Assembly (NCBI GenBank): GCA_963575745.1
Contig: CAUYUJ010018040.1
Location: forward strand, 122,501-186,500
Reading direction: 5' to 3'
Length of the DNA stretch: 64,000 nt
Source: Prorocentrum cordatum
Taxonomy: Eukaryota > Sar > Dinophyceae > Prorocentrales > Prorocentraceae
The translations under genes and the position numbers were made by a program. The notes beneath the pieces are model-generated. The model saw only the letters and a list, made by a program, of their open reading frames with translations, searched no databases and was not told the DNA's origin. Shown piece after piece: positions 10,239 to 20,386 of this stretch (position 1 is the first letter of the stretch; each line of letters begins with the position of its first letter).

Positions 10239-11365
10239 TCACAATGATCGGCAATGGTGTCGGACAGCTGCTTCCCACTGGGCTGCTGGGGATTTCAGTA
10301 GGTTCTGTAATATATCGGGGTCGTCCCCCGCTAGGCTCAAGGTGCGCGCGTGCAAATATGCAGCCCACAGCAAGCGGGGTCGTCCGCGCTTGCGAGAGGA
10401 ATGCCAGTCCCTGGGCACTATACTAAAGACTCGGCCTTCCACAAAAACCATGCTCCTAGGTAGAGTGTTCGGGTGGGCTCTTGCCAGCTTGCCGTAAAAA
10501 TCAACTGCTTCTGTAAGAGAGCGGCTGAAAGAGGGCGGGAGCCTGCGGTCGACCTCACATCTGCGTTGCTGACTCGAGAAAGGAAGGTCGGGAGGAGGTT
10601 GTAGATCCTGCGGAGGCCACGCGCTTGGAACCCATCGAGCCTTTCCCGTTCAGCAGCCAATAACACGATTCCAAACCACAGAGCAGTTTAGATAAGATAC
10701 ACGTTTCCAATATGTGTATCTTCCGTCGCCAGGTTACGTTCGCATGGTTCCATACAGCTATGAGGTGTTGAAAAGCATTCTTGGCTTCCCCCAGGCTCAG
10801 GCGCCTTGTCAATTCGGCTTTGGCATTCCCATCCACGCTTAAAAAGGCCACCCAAATAAATTGCTTGATCTTTGCATTGAATTGGCTCTCCACCAATTCC
10901 AATTATCATCGCTGAAGACCGTACTTGTAAGAGTACGGTTTTACCCTCGCTGAGCTCCAATCCGAAAGTTTTCCCAATATTTGCCACGATATTCAGATGA
11001 CGTTGGAGGCGCGCCCCGTCTTCAGAGTTCAACATTGTGTCGTCTGCGTACAAGATGGCATCTGTGATGGCGTACGGTTTGCGGCTTCCTTCCGGCACGT
11101 CTGTCTTCCTCTCGGCGTACGCGGCGTCCATCAGAGCCGACATCACGGTGACTAACAAATACGGAGATAGTGGGCAGCCCTGTGCTATGCCTGCATTTTG
11201 AGGTCGCTGAGAGGACTCATCCTGCTCATCTTTGACCACAAGCTTGCGTGCCGTGTATACCGATTGAACCATATCGATGCTAGCTGTGGGGATTCCAAAC
11301 TGACGTAAAGCGTGTAGTAAACCAGCAGGCTTGATACGGTCGAAAGTTGTGCTTCAATCCAATTA
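10239..11365 (-). pseudogene. LINE-A, 3' half: reverse transcriptase C-terminal half and tail
   Basis: Minus-strand pieces continue the LINE begun at 16483. The frame resumes at AFDR-equivalent residues (TFDRIKPAGLLHALRQFG) near 11340. It then shows the RT signature GIAQGCPLSPYLL (about 11190) and the catalytic ILYADDT (about 11040). The thumb and C-terminal region (ERLDGFQARGLRRIYNLL, near 10640) follows, then a basic end (RKRGRPRLLWAAYLHAR, near 10400). The piece is split over several frames, so it is non-functional. The motif set matches LINE-C at 29-32 kb, so both belong to one lineage, distinct from LINE-B, whose catalytic motif is FADD. The 3' end is taken at the last recognisable coding; no poly(A) tail is visible. 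Confidence 0.85.
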
Positions 11366-11844
11366 TCTTGGCGAAGGACCCAACCATATGCAGTTGTGAG
11401 TATCGCAATTGTGAGTATCTTCTTCGGTGGCGCTCCCTATGGGGCCACGAACCGCATGAGGGGTGTGCCGAAATGTGGCGGGGTACACAACGCAAAGGAA
11501 TACGATAGATCTGATTACGAGAGAAAGAACGCGGGTGAGTCAGAGCGCGAGGGAATCTGAGTATGAATGGGTCTGCGCGCGAGTGAATATATTTGCATGA
11601 ATGCGATCATGGAAACGCCTAGTGTAAGTGTATATGAATATCAATAGTTCGAGCATGCCTGTCCGAACACACGTGACACTGGGCGTGGCCGCCGCAGGCA
11701 GCTTCCGCGGGAACCCCGAAGGCAGCGCCCGCACGTCGCGACGCCCATGTCGGCACGCCTCTTGCGAGGATCGCGCCCGCTTTCGGCTTTCATTTTCCTT
11801 CCTCTTTGCCCGCGCACTCCAAAATCCAAGCTGCGGGCGCAGCG

Positions 11845-12070
11845 CAGCGCGGAGTCCCCGCGACGCGCGCTGGTCGCCCCGGGCGGGGTCCCAGCGACGC
11901 GCGCGGGTCGTCCGCTGCGCGAAGCAGACAGAGCTGACTAGCTAACGGGCAGAGCGACGACGGGCGAACGAGGCGCTGGGCTCCCCGCAGCACGGAGTTC
12001 CCGCGACGCGCGCTGGTCGCCCCGAGAGGGTCCCAGCGACGCGCGCGGGTCGTCCGCGGCGCGAGGCCAA
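11845..12070 (+). repeat. direct duplication of a GC-rich ~80-bp segment
   Basis: The string CCCGCGACGCGCGCTGGTCG begins two units about 145 bp apart (near 11858 and 12000). In each it is followed by CAGCGACGCGCGCGGGTCGT and a short CCGC-GCGCGA- end. The copies differ by small indels. Non-coding. Confidence 0.75.
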
Positions 12071-12249
12071 ACAATTAGTCGGGCAGTCGAGAGAAGGCGC
12101 GGCTCGGGGGAGACGCTCCTCAGGTCAGGCCTCGCGGATGAACTCGGTGAAGCCGAGCTCCCTGGCGAGGGCCGTCGCTTCCCTCCTGCGCCGCTTCGGC
12201 CCCCTGGGTCCGCCTTCGGGCCCCGGAGCTCTGACAAAAAATGATTACT

Positions 12250-13540
12250 CCGATCCTCGTGAGGGGTGTGCCGACATGGGGCGGGGCCGTCATGCGAACC
12301 CTGCCATTGGCGCCTTCGGTGAAGCTCCCTATGAGGTCACGAACCGTGTGAGGGGTGTGCCGAAAAGGGTCGGGGCCGCCAAGCGAACCCTGCCACTGGC
12401 GCCTTCGGTGGAGCTTCCTATGGGGCCACGATTCTCGTGAGGGGTGCGCCAACATGGGGCGGGGCCGCCATGCGAACCCTGCCACTGGCGCCCTCGGTGG
12501 AGCTCCCCACAGGGCCACGATCCTCGTGAGGGGTGCGCCGACATGGGGCGGGGTCGCCATGCGAACCCTGCCACTGGGGCCTTCGGTGGAGCTCCCTATG
12601 GGGCCGCGATCCTCGTGCGGGGTGCGCCAGATTGGGGCGGGGCCGCCATGCGAAGCCTGCCACTGGGGCCCTCGGGGGCCGCGAACCGTGTGAGGGGTGC
12701 GCCAGAATGGGGCGGGGCCGCCATGCGAACGCAGCCACTGGGGCCTTCGGTGGAGCTCCCTATGGGGCCACGTACCGTGTGAGGGGTGCGCCAGAATGGG
12801 GCGGGGCCGCCATGCGAACGCAGCCACTGGGGCCTTCGGTGGAGCTCCCTATGGGGCCACAATCCTCGTGAGGGGTGCGCCGAAATGGGGCGGGGCCGCC
12901 ATGCGAACGCAGCCACTGGGGCCTTCGGTGGAGCTCCCTATGGGGCCACGAACCGTGTGAGGGGTGCGCCAGAATGGGGCGGGGCCGCCATGCGAACGCA
13001 ACCACTGGGGCCTTCGGTGGAGCTCCCTATGGGGCCACGAACCGTGTGAGGGGTGCGCCAGAATGGAGCGGGGCCGCCATGCGAACGCAGCCACTGGGGC
13101 CTTCGGTGGAGCTCCCTATGGGGCCACGAACCGTCGAGGGGTGCGCCAAATGGGGCGGGGCCGCCATGCGAACGCAGCCACTGGGGCCTTCGGTGGAGCT
13201 CCCTATGGGGCCACGAACCGTGTGAGGGGTGCGCCAGAATGGGGCGGGGCCGCCATGCGAACGCAGCCACTGGGGCCTTCGGTGGAGCTCCCTATGGGGC
13301 CACGAACCGTGTGAGGGGTGCGCCAGAATGGGGCGGGGCCGCCATGCGAACGCAGCCACTGGGGCCTTCGGTGGAGCTCCCTATGGGGCCACGAACCGTG
13401 TGAGGGGTGCGCCAGAATGGGGCGGGGCCGCCATGCGAACGCAGCCACTGGGGCCTTCGGTGGAGCTCCCTATGGGGCCACGAACCGTGTGAGGGGTGCA
13501 CCAGAATGGGGCGGGGCCGCCATGCGAACACCACAGGATG
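12250..13540 (+). repeat. 89-bp satellite array, about 15 copies
   Basis: Each unit contains GAGGGGTGCGCCAGAATGGG, CCGCCATGCGAACGCAGCCA, GGGGCCTTCGGTGGAGCTCC and TATGGGGCCACGAACCGTGT. Spacing is 89 bp for most units (for example starts at 12697, 12786, 12875, 12964 and 13053), with 87-bp and one shorter unit near 12619-12695. The left third is more diverged and the right two-thirds nearly identical, as in recent expansion from one side. Because 89 is not a multiple of 3, translations rotate through all frames, yet stops are absent in most, giving many overlapping ORFs that should not be annotated as genes. Confidence 0.97.
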
Positions 13541-13556
13541 GTTGAAAACTAATGGC

Positions 13557-13601
13557 CATGGCGATGATGATGACGATGATGATGCTAGTGGTGATGATGA
13601 C

Positions 13602-13657
<56 letters not shown>

Positions 13658-13665
13658 CGATGATT
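13557..13665 (+). repeat. (ATG)n microsatellite
   Basis: GATGATGATG repeats with a few ACG and GTG variants directly follow the 89-bp satellite. Translations are poly-Met or poly-Asp on the plus strand and poly-Ile or poly-Ser on the minus strand. Confidence 0.95.
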
Positions 13666-13740
13666 GGAGAAGAGAGGAGGGCAGCGGGAGGTGAGACGCG
13701 GGGCGCTGTCTCTTCAAAACGAGGACCCAACACCACAGGA

Positions 13741-16483
13741 TGGTTGGGAACAATAAAAACAATAACTCCCCATGCTTGTCCTCCAATGTGGCGTCGATGA
13801 GTCGGCGAGCCAAGAATAATGCATTCGCTGTGCCGCGTCCTGGTCTGAATCCATATTGCCATTCCCGAAGGCGCTGTTCTACTCCTCCTGTTTTGAGTCT
13901 ATGCAGCAAAATGCTCGCCATTGCATCCAACGGCCAAGAGGGAGATATGGCGATAATTGCTTGGTTGCGACGTGTCCCCCTTTTTGAAAAGCGTGACGAT
14001 GGAAGCCTCCCGCCATTCTTCTGGAATTTGCTTTTGTTGCCAACAAGTGTCGCACAGCTCCCGGATGATGTCCAGCGCGTCGTCGTTTGACCATAATGCG
14101 CGCCACAAGTCTGGAGGCACGCCGTTGTTCCCAGTTGCTTTCTGAACCCGTAGACACTTGACTGTCCGGCGTACCTTTTCCAACGTGATGGATCCAGTAT
14201 TAACATGTAGAAGTGCGACATTGTTGTCCAGATCCGGGGGTTCTTCGGGACCTTCATATAATTTCCATTGCTCCTCTTCCAGATAAGCCGCTATTGTCTC
14301 TGCTTTCTTCTCGGCGTCCACCAAATTCCCATGTTTATCTCGTAATCGTCCGTGGCGTGGTGTTTGTGTTTTCGTGGAGAGAACGGACCGTTTGCCAACC
14401 TCCGTTTTCAATCGCTTTGTCTAGCCATTGTTTCTTATCAGCCCGCGCAGATATTTGTACTTGTTGTTTGAGCCTTTTACTTCTTCGTGACTGCTCCGCA
14501 CTCTTGCTTCATTCCTTTTTGCCCAATCACAACAGAGTCCGTGATGAAATCCATGGCTTGTGAGGCGTGGCTGAGAGAAGCGGAACGTGATCCGAAGCAG
14601 AATCCATCATGTATTGAGCTATCGTTGTCGCTTTATGTTGTATTGAATAGGAAGACCGCGTACTTTCCCAGTTGTTGATGAAGCTGTCAATGTATTTCTT
14701 GGCTATTGACTCGTTTTGCAGAAACTTCCAATCGTATCGCAGAGGTCGCCGGGCACTTTCAACGATATGAATGACAATGTTCATATCAATAACGCACAAG
14801 AAATGATGGGATTGCAATGCACACTCCTGGTCACTCCAGACAAGCCGGATATTTGAAAGCCAGTTGTTGTCAACGATGACGTGGTCGAGTTGTTCGAACT
14901 TGCGTGGCACCATTGGGTGCATAGGGTCCGTGCCAATGTCGTGAAACGTAATATTGTGTTCCGGCGGTGTGTCGAAAAAGGTGTTTGCGATTCATGCGCT
15001 TGTTGATGTGCAGAATTCGATAAGAAGTTCTTTGTTGAGGGGTGGGTGTCACATGCTTCTCGCATTACGAAACACATACACCCCAGAGCAATGCCCTCGC
15101 CAGCGAATCTCTCCAAGAGCCTTGCGTTGACATCTCCAAGTAATAATGGTGGTCCGTGGGACCAGCATTGACGATAGTTTTGTTCCAACTCGGAAAAGAT
15201 ATCGTTCCGTATCTCGTAAGCGTACACACTTGTCCAACCATGTACGGTAATCAATGTAAGTACACCACCAGTTATTCGAATACGTAAGTTGGCAACGCGA
15301 TGGTTGTATTGTATATATCCTTTTAGTGACTGTCTTGCCCATGGTGCGGCAATGAAGCCAACTCCAGCATATTCTCTTGATCTCATTTGACCCAGGTGAT
15401 ATAACGAAGTGACCTTCGAATTCGAACGTCTCGGAGCCGCAACAATTTGTCCCCTGAGGACAAAGAACTGCGATATCCAAATCACGCATGTCCTTGATGA
15501 GCTCAAAAAGCTTGTGCGGACTGCTTTTGGTAATGCCTTCGTCATTCCATGTTGCAATTCTGCCGCACTCCATGGGCCAGCATGGGAATGTTACCCACTC
15601 GCCCACCCAAGCTTTCCCTGCAGTGTCGATGCGCCGCCGTGACCCTAATGTGTATTCAACCCGGTGCCTTTCTTCCCTTTCCCATTGCCTTTTGATACCC
15701 GGTTGAGCGTGTCGTCGGCGCGTGTGGTGAGGTGCCCTATTTCGGAACTCTTCGTAACATCCTAGTTGCTCCAAGCTCCTTTCCAAGATAGTTCTAAAGA
15801 ATTGTTGGCAATGCGCACTGCTACCACTGGGTCATCGGCAACTTTCAGCACGTAGTTGTCCGTGTCAACGCGTTTCTCGCTTTTCGAGTACCCCAATTCC
15901 ATGAATTGCTTGCGAAGTCCAAATAGGGGACTCTCGGGCACGCGTTTCTATATCGGTTGATCGGCACGTGCCCAAACAATATCATCAGCATGTTTGATTT
16001 GTGTTTTGACAAATGTGTTGACGAACTTGTCCCGGGCGGCGATCGTGGCAAACTTAATCAAGGCAATGTTGTTCATTTTGCCTTGCACGAATATGTCGAC
16101 GTACTCTGGCACTTGGACGCGGCCGAATTGTTATTTCAAGAACGTCACGGCCGTATCGAAATCCGAGCAATGACCCAAGCCGCCAATGACTGCGTTACAC
16201 TCCCGGTTATCCCCCCTCAGGTTCGCAAATTGCTTCTCCAGTTCCGAGAGTTTGTCCTCGATCTCGGTGCTGAGGCTGGGTGTTGCCGCGGATGCCATCG
16301 AAGGGGACATCGTACCGGATTATTCCAAGATGTCCAGACGCTCGGAAAGTTTGTGCATGTTGTAGTTGATCGGGGCTAGGGATTCGTTCAATTCGTTCTT
16401 GGACATGGCGTGTTGTTTGAAGGCTCCGATGTCCTTGTGAATGGGGCCAGGTACTGCTTGCACATGCCCTCGATTGCGGCCAT
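13741..16483 (-). pseudogene. LINE-A, 5' half: ORF1-like, endonuclease and RT fingers
   Basis: A degenerate non-LTR retrotransposon on the minus strand. From an ATG at 16483 (MAAIEGMCKQYLAPF) a coiled-coil-like part follows, then an RRM-like stretch with YVDIFVQGKMNNIALIKFAT (about 16050-16110). Next is an exonuclease-endonuclease-phosphatase (EEP) domain: RIATWNDEGI near 15580, AGVGFIAAP near 15350, LLGDVNARL near 15140 and QLDHVIVDNNWL near 14890. Then come the RT fingers: VQKATGNNGVPPDLWRALW (about 14110) and IVTLFKKGDTSQPSNYRHIS (about 13980). Several stops and frameshifts break it. The EEP catalytic Glu position reads QGT instead of QET, and the expected SDH reads SHH, so it is enzymatically dead. 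The 5' end abuts the spliced-leader relic at 16547 head to head. Confidence 0.88.
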
Positions 16484-16546
16484 GCTGACTTTCCCCGTGG
16501 CAAGTCCAGATGCTGCTCCTCCTTCTCCTCGTCCTCCTCCTCCTCC

Positions 16547-16568
16547 TCCGTAGCCATTTTGGCTCAAG
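16547..16568 (+). other. exact dinoflagellate spliced-leader (DinoSL) copy
   Basis: All 22 bases (T, then CCGTAGCCATTTTGGC, then TCAAG) match the conserved dinoflagellate trans-spliced leader. The next bases are ACGCTT rather than a GT splice donor, so this is not an SL RNA gene but a leader relic in genomic DNA. It lies 466 nt upstream of the ankyrin ORF in the same orientation, and is preceded by a (TCC)n run belonging to the 5' side of LINE-A on the other strand. An exact 22-mer is far beyond chance in 64 kb. Confidence 0.92.
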
Positions 16569-17034
16569 ACGCTTCTGCAGGAAGCAGTGCCCCGCAGGCA
16601 CCTGCCATTGGCCGGCTGGCCCCCGTCGCTAATTCTCCGCCCACTTCTTTCCTAACGTCTCTTCGCCAACCGAGCCAGCCCAGGTTAGGCCGCGGGCCGC
16701 ATGCACTGCCTGGCGCGGACGCCCTCGCCCGTGGGCAGGGCGTCCGCCTCGCGGACCTGTCCGCGCACCCCCAGACGCCCAGGACCGGGCTCGGAGAGCA
16801 TCGCGTCTGGGGCCGAGGCGTCCACCTCGCCACGCACGCCGTCGCCCGTGGGCAGGCGCGCCCTGCCGCAGACTCCCCCGCGCCCGAGCACGCGCGGGGC
16901 CAAGGCGCAGCTCAGCACTCCGACGCCCTGTCCTCGGGGGCGCAGGGTCGCCCTGGAGTCCGAGATCGACGCTGCGGTCCGCGAGCGCTGCCTTCTCAGC
17001 CTGCAGCTGGCCCTGTGTCGCGGCCACCCCTGCC

Positions 17035-17754
17035 ATGGCGCATCACATCTCCGAGGCGGTGAGCCGGGGCCATTGCGGCGCGCTGGAGGTCCTGCTGGAG
17101 GCGGGCTCGGAGGGGCTCGACGAGGAGTACAGAGGCCAGAGGCCGCTGCAGACGGCGTGCGGTCGGTCCGCGTGCCAGGGGGACGATGGGCACAGGCTGG
17201 CAGAGGCGCTGCTGCGGCACGGCGCCGACCCCGCGTGCGGCGACGTCTCGCACACGCCGCTGCACGAGGCCTGCAGACGAGGGAACGCCCAGATGGTCCT
17301 GCTCCTGCTGCAGCACAGGGCCGACCCCAGCGCGCCTTCCCCGGGCGGCCACTCGCCTCTGCACGCGGCTTGCCAGGGCGCCCCGGTGCTCGACCCCGCG
17401 CTGCACCCGAAGATGGTCGACGTCCTCCTGCTGCACGGGGCCCGCCCGCTTGCCGCCGACGACTTCGGCCTCCCTCCGCGGGCGTACGCGGCGGAGGGCG
17501 GCCTGTACCAGAAGCTCGGCAGGGCCGAGAGGTGGTGGACCCGACGCTCCCTCCGCTCCGTGTGCCGCGCCACGGCAGACTGGCCGGGGCTGGCCCCTCC
17601 CGAGCGCGGGCCCGAGCGCCTGCTGCACGGTGTGGTCACGCTGTCCGGGGTGCTGGGGGCGGTGTTGGACTTGGTGTCCCACGAGGCGGCCCCGGGCACC
17701 CGGTGCTGGCAGCACCAGCGCGGACCATTCCTGCAGTGGGCCCCCTTCTGCTAG
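17035..17754 (+). CDS. ankyrin-repeat protein
   Basis: A 239-residue ORF from ATG 17035 (context CCTGCCATGG) to TAG. Three to four ankyrin repeats fill residues 4-139: a degenerate first repeat ending in ALEVLLEAG, then LAEALLRHGADPAC, HTPLHEACRRGNAQMVLLLL and HSPLHAACQG...MVDVLLLHGARP. These are the TPLH-A and V-LLL-HGA consensus elements of ankyrin repeats, which mediate protein-protein contacts. The last 100 residues have no recognised domain. Third-position GC is very high, unlike the repeats around it. An adjacent open frame from 16701 holds Ser/Thr/Pro-rich sequence with two RTPSPVGR copies and ESEIDAAVRERC before running out. It may be the true N-terminus joined by a frameshift or an intron. 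No intron is evident inside the ORF. The exact spliced leader upstream fits a retroposed mRNA copy. Confidence 0.8.
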   Translation: MAHHISEAVSRGHCGALEVLLEAGSEGLDEEYRGQRPLQTACGRSACQGDDGHRLAEALLRHGADPACGDVSHTPLHEACRRGNAQMVLLLLQHRADPSAPSPGGHSPLHAACQGAPVLDPALHPKMVDVLLLHGARPLAADDFGLPPRAYAAEGGLYQKLGRAERWWTRRSLRSVCRATADWPGLAPPERGPERLLHGVVTLSGVLGAVLDLVSHEAAPGTRCWQHQRGPFLQWAPFC

Positions 17755-17759
17755 GCGGA

Positions 17760-19096
17760 GAGGTGGGGGGGGCTCTCGCTGGCGTCCTTGGGCGTGCAGC
17801 CGCTCTGTCTTGCTCCCATCCTTGCCCTTCTGAAGCCTCTGCTTTCGCCCCGGACGAGGCTTCACGGCACCTGTGCGGCACACAGCGCCGCGCCGCAGTG
17901 ATGGGCAGTTGCCGTGCTGCAGGGCGGCGGCACCTGAGTGGAGTCTGATGGATGTTGGGAGGCGGCATTCACGAGAAGGAGGAGGGGAGGGAGGAGAGGA
18001 GAAGGATTAGTGTTCGATCAGCTGCTACTGCTGTCGTTTTCTGTAGACATTGCCGTGGGAACGGGTGTTGCTGTTGTAGCTAGTTGAAGTTGTTGTACCA
18101 TGTAGAAAGAATTCGTGTGGCCATGCCACTCCATGATTTTTTGCTGAATTCAAGTGGTAGCATCGTAGCGAAGTGGCGCGCTATTATTCAGAACAGTGGC
18201 CTTGGGTGGGATGTGAAGCACTATGGATTGGAGGGGGCGAGTTGTAATACAGCGCGCATTGGCACTGGTGTTTTAAAGCAGCTTGGTCATGACAGCTTGC
18301 ACTTCTGCCAACAAGCGGCATGAAGGCGAGCGCAGGTGCGACATGCACGCTACAAGATCTCTCTGTCTGTTTTTTTGTTTTTTGTTTTTTTTTTCTCTCT
18401 CTCTCTCTCTCTCCCTCGCCCTCTATCCCAAGCACGCCTCTCACACCTTTCGTGGCCCTCCTTCGTCCCACCTGCCCTGGGGCACCCACACTTGCATATG
18501 GCCGAGTCTCTCGCCAGGCTAACTTTTCTAAGCTGGCCAGGCGCCGACGCCCAGCAAGGGCTGCCCGCACAGGGAGTTCGGCGATGGGAACCGTGGAGTC
18601 CTCGGTTGTTACAGTGCAGCCTCGCCGCACCAGTCATCTAAGCGGGCGTGCAGTTCGCGCCGGTGTGGCGAGCAAGTCGGAGCAGAGGAGTGCGAGCGAC
18701 CCCCCCCGCACTCCTCGGGCCGCTCCCGCGCGGACGTTCGTTCGGAAACCGCTTTTCATTGCCAGGTGGCAAGCACACGAGGCGCCACGGGCAAGTGACA
18801 GGCAAGGCGGGGGCAGTACCTGCATAACAAGCGAGCCCGCTCGGCGGAGCAAAGCGAGGCTTGGCCTCTACATATGCCTCCGAGGCTCTTGATATAAAGG
18901 GCGGTAGCTCTTCAAGCTATGGCTATGACGTCCGCCGCGCAGTGCAGCAAAGAGGTCTGCTGCCACAACAGCTGTTGTGGCACGAGCTCAACTTAATCTA
19001 AACAAAGTGAAGGCAATCTATTGTCGCGTGTCGCCGGGGCGGTCTGCCCACACGAGTTTTTCATTTACACCCGTGTCCGGGATCTCAGTCGCAGTG
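17760..19096. other. unassigned sequence; (CT)n near 18390; probable LINE-B 5' region at right
   Basis: A T-rich and CT-rich tract lies at 18363-18420. Open frames on both strands across 18300-18900 overlap without motifs. The 5' boundary of LINE-B must lie somewhere in the right part, because its ORF1 starts at 19097, but I could not place it: no target-site duplication matching the bases after the poly(A) tail was found. Confidence 0.4.
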
Positions 19097-20386
19097 ATGC
19101 CCGGGGCTGCGGCTGCAGCTGCTCCTGGCGAGTCGACGGAGCTCTCGCAACCCGTCGCGGGCAAGGGTGGCACGCTTGGCCGGTTGAACGAGCGAAAGGC
19201 GCAGGTGCAGGCCGCCTTGGGCAAGTCTCCCAGCAAGGCTTCTCCTCCGAGGAAGACCGCCCGGACCAGCGAGAACGAGGGGAGCGTCGGCGCGCAGGCA
19301 GGGCATTTTGCCCCCGCACCTCCCTTTCCAGGGATGGCCAGCGGGTCAGTCGGGACCGGCCCTTCGGGTGGCAGTCCCGGCACTGGCGCAGAGCCGAGCG
19401 CTGCCGCCGTTGCAGCGGTTGCTCCCGGGACCGGCCCTACGGGTGGCAGTCCCGGTGCATGCAAAGGCCCTTCGGGTGGCGTGCATGCGGCTCCTGAGAC
19501 CGGCCCTTTGGGTGGCAGTCTCAGTGGTGCACCCGGTACCGGCCCTTCGGGTGGCAGTTCCGGGCCGGGCGCGGGTTTCGTCCCCCCGGGAGCGGGCGCG
19601 GGTTTCGTCCCCCCGCCGGCACCAGCCCTTCCTGACTTTCCAGCTGAAGCCTCTGTCGGCGAGAAGGCATTGTTCGAGATTCTTAAACAGATTAACACGA
19701 ACATGGCTACTACATCGGCTCTGACGACTCTGCACAGCACCATTACGCACGAGACTCGCGAAGCGATTTCTGTGGCTGTCGACCCGCTCAAAGACGAGAT
19801 GGAGGAGCTGAGGATGAGGATGAGAGAGTTGGAGGCTGCCGGTGTTTCTGGATCTGGGAGCTCTTCGCGTCAGTTGGACCTCTTGAACGCGCTCGACCCG
19901 GCTCAGCGGCAGCTAGCCTTTGTCGGTTTCACGGACAATTTCTCTCCTGAGATGCGTATCGCTGAGATGGAGCGGTTCTTCGCCTCGCTTCCGAGTCCGC
20001 CAGCGAGGATTTCGAGCGGTCACTTTTGGAAGGGATCTCGTACTAGCCGGACTCTTTCGCCAGCTTCCTTTTCAGAGTTTTCGGATCGGAATACGTTGCA
20101 GCGTTGGTTTGACGGGTTGCGCAATGAGCAGAAGCAGTTTGTCTCGAACGGCATTACAATCAGAGTCAAATTTGCGACGACAAAGGTGAACCAGCAGCGT
20201 AATTATGCTATTCGGAATGCGATTGATAAGCTTCAGGCCTTTGCTCCCGGGAAAACCGTTGCCGCTGACTGGAAAAATCGCACAGTTTCAGTAGATGGCC
20301 AGACAGCCTTTCAGCAGGGCCGGGCGGAGCTCGGAGGTAAGTTCTTGAAGCCGTTTGAGGCGCTCAAGCTTGATTTATCGAAATAG
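19097..20386 (+). CDS. LINE-B ORF1, gag-like RNA-binding protein
   Basis: A 429-residue ORF starting at ATG 19097 (MPGAAAAAAPGESTEL); the frame is open upstream to 18977 but only from a GTG. Residues ~75-190 are low-complexity with repeated GTGPSGGSPG-like units. A short coiled coil follows (DEMEELRMRMRELEAAG). An RRM-like region (QLAFVGFTDNFSPEMRIAEM ... NGITIRVKFATTK) precedes a C-terminal part ending ALKLDLSK. LINE ORF1 proteins of this kind bind element RNA and chaperone it during target-primed reverse transcription. The domain assignment is inference from the pattern. The stop is TAG at 20384-20386, directly followed by CGG, with ORF2 in the same frame. Confidence 0.82.
   Translation: MPGAAAAAAPGESTELSQPVAGKGGTLGRLNERKAQVQAALGKSPSKASPPRKTARTSENEGSVGAQAGHFAPAPPFPGMASGSVGTGPSGGSPGTGAEPSAAAVAAVAPGTGPTGGSPGACKGPSGGVHAAPETGPLGGSLSGAPGTGPSGGSSGPGAGFVPPGAGAGFVPPPAPALPDFPAEASVGEKALFEILKQINTNMATTSALTTLHSTITHETREAISVAVDPLKDEMEELRMRMRELEAAGVSGSGSSSRQLDLLNALDPAQRQLAFVGFTDNFSPEMRIAEMERFFASLPSPPARISSGHFWKGSRTSRTLSPASFSEFSDRNTLQRWFDGLRNEQKQFVSNGITIRVKFATTKVNQQRNYAIRNAIDKLQAFAPGKTVAADWKNRTVSVDGQTAFQQGRAELGGKFLKPFEALKLDLSK
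20384..20386 (+). promoter_or_regulatory. in-frame TAG between ORF1 and ORF2, candidate readthrough stop
   Basis: The codons read TCG AAA TAG CGG TCT TGG. No other stop lies in this frame from 19097 to 23789. A CGG codon after a stop is a known leaky context in several plant-virus readthrough genes (established knowledge; its effect in dinoflagellates is unknown). Since ORF2 has no in-frame ATG before 21236, which is inside the endonuclease domain, readthrough or reinitiation is needed to make an intact ORF2 product. Confidence 0.5.

Larger units (their letters stand above)
11366..13740. other. 2.4-kb block splitting the LINE-A reverse transcriptase
   Basis: The RT reading frame stops near 13740 (after LIDATLEDKHGELLF) and resumes near 11365 just before the motif-A Asp. 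The block therefore interrupts the catalytic palm. It holds one detached satellite-like unit (about 11425-11490), a GC-rich duplicated segment, the 89-bp satellite and an (ATG)n tract. CACCACAGGATGGTTG occurs at 13528-13543 and again at about 13730-13745, flanking the (ATG)n part. I cannot tell whether the satellite expanded inside the LINE or arrived with an insertion. Confidence 0.6.

Noticed and set aside
12250-13540. Many overlapping ORFs on both strands
   Set aside because: They arise because the 89-bp satellite unit lacks stops in most frames; the peptides just repeat with a frame rotation.
16547-16568. SL RNA gene
   Set aside because: The leader is followed by ACGCTT, with no GT donor and no downstream SL RNA structure, so it is a relic.
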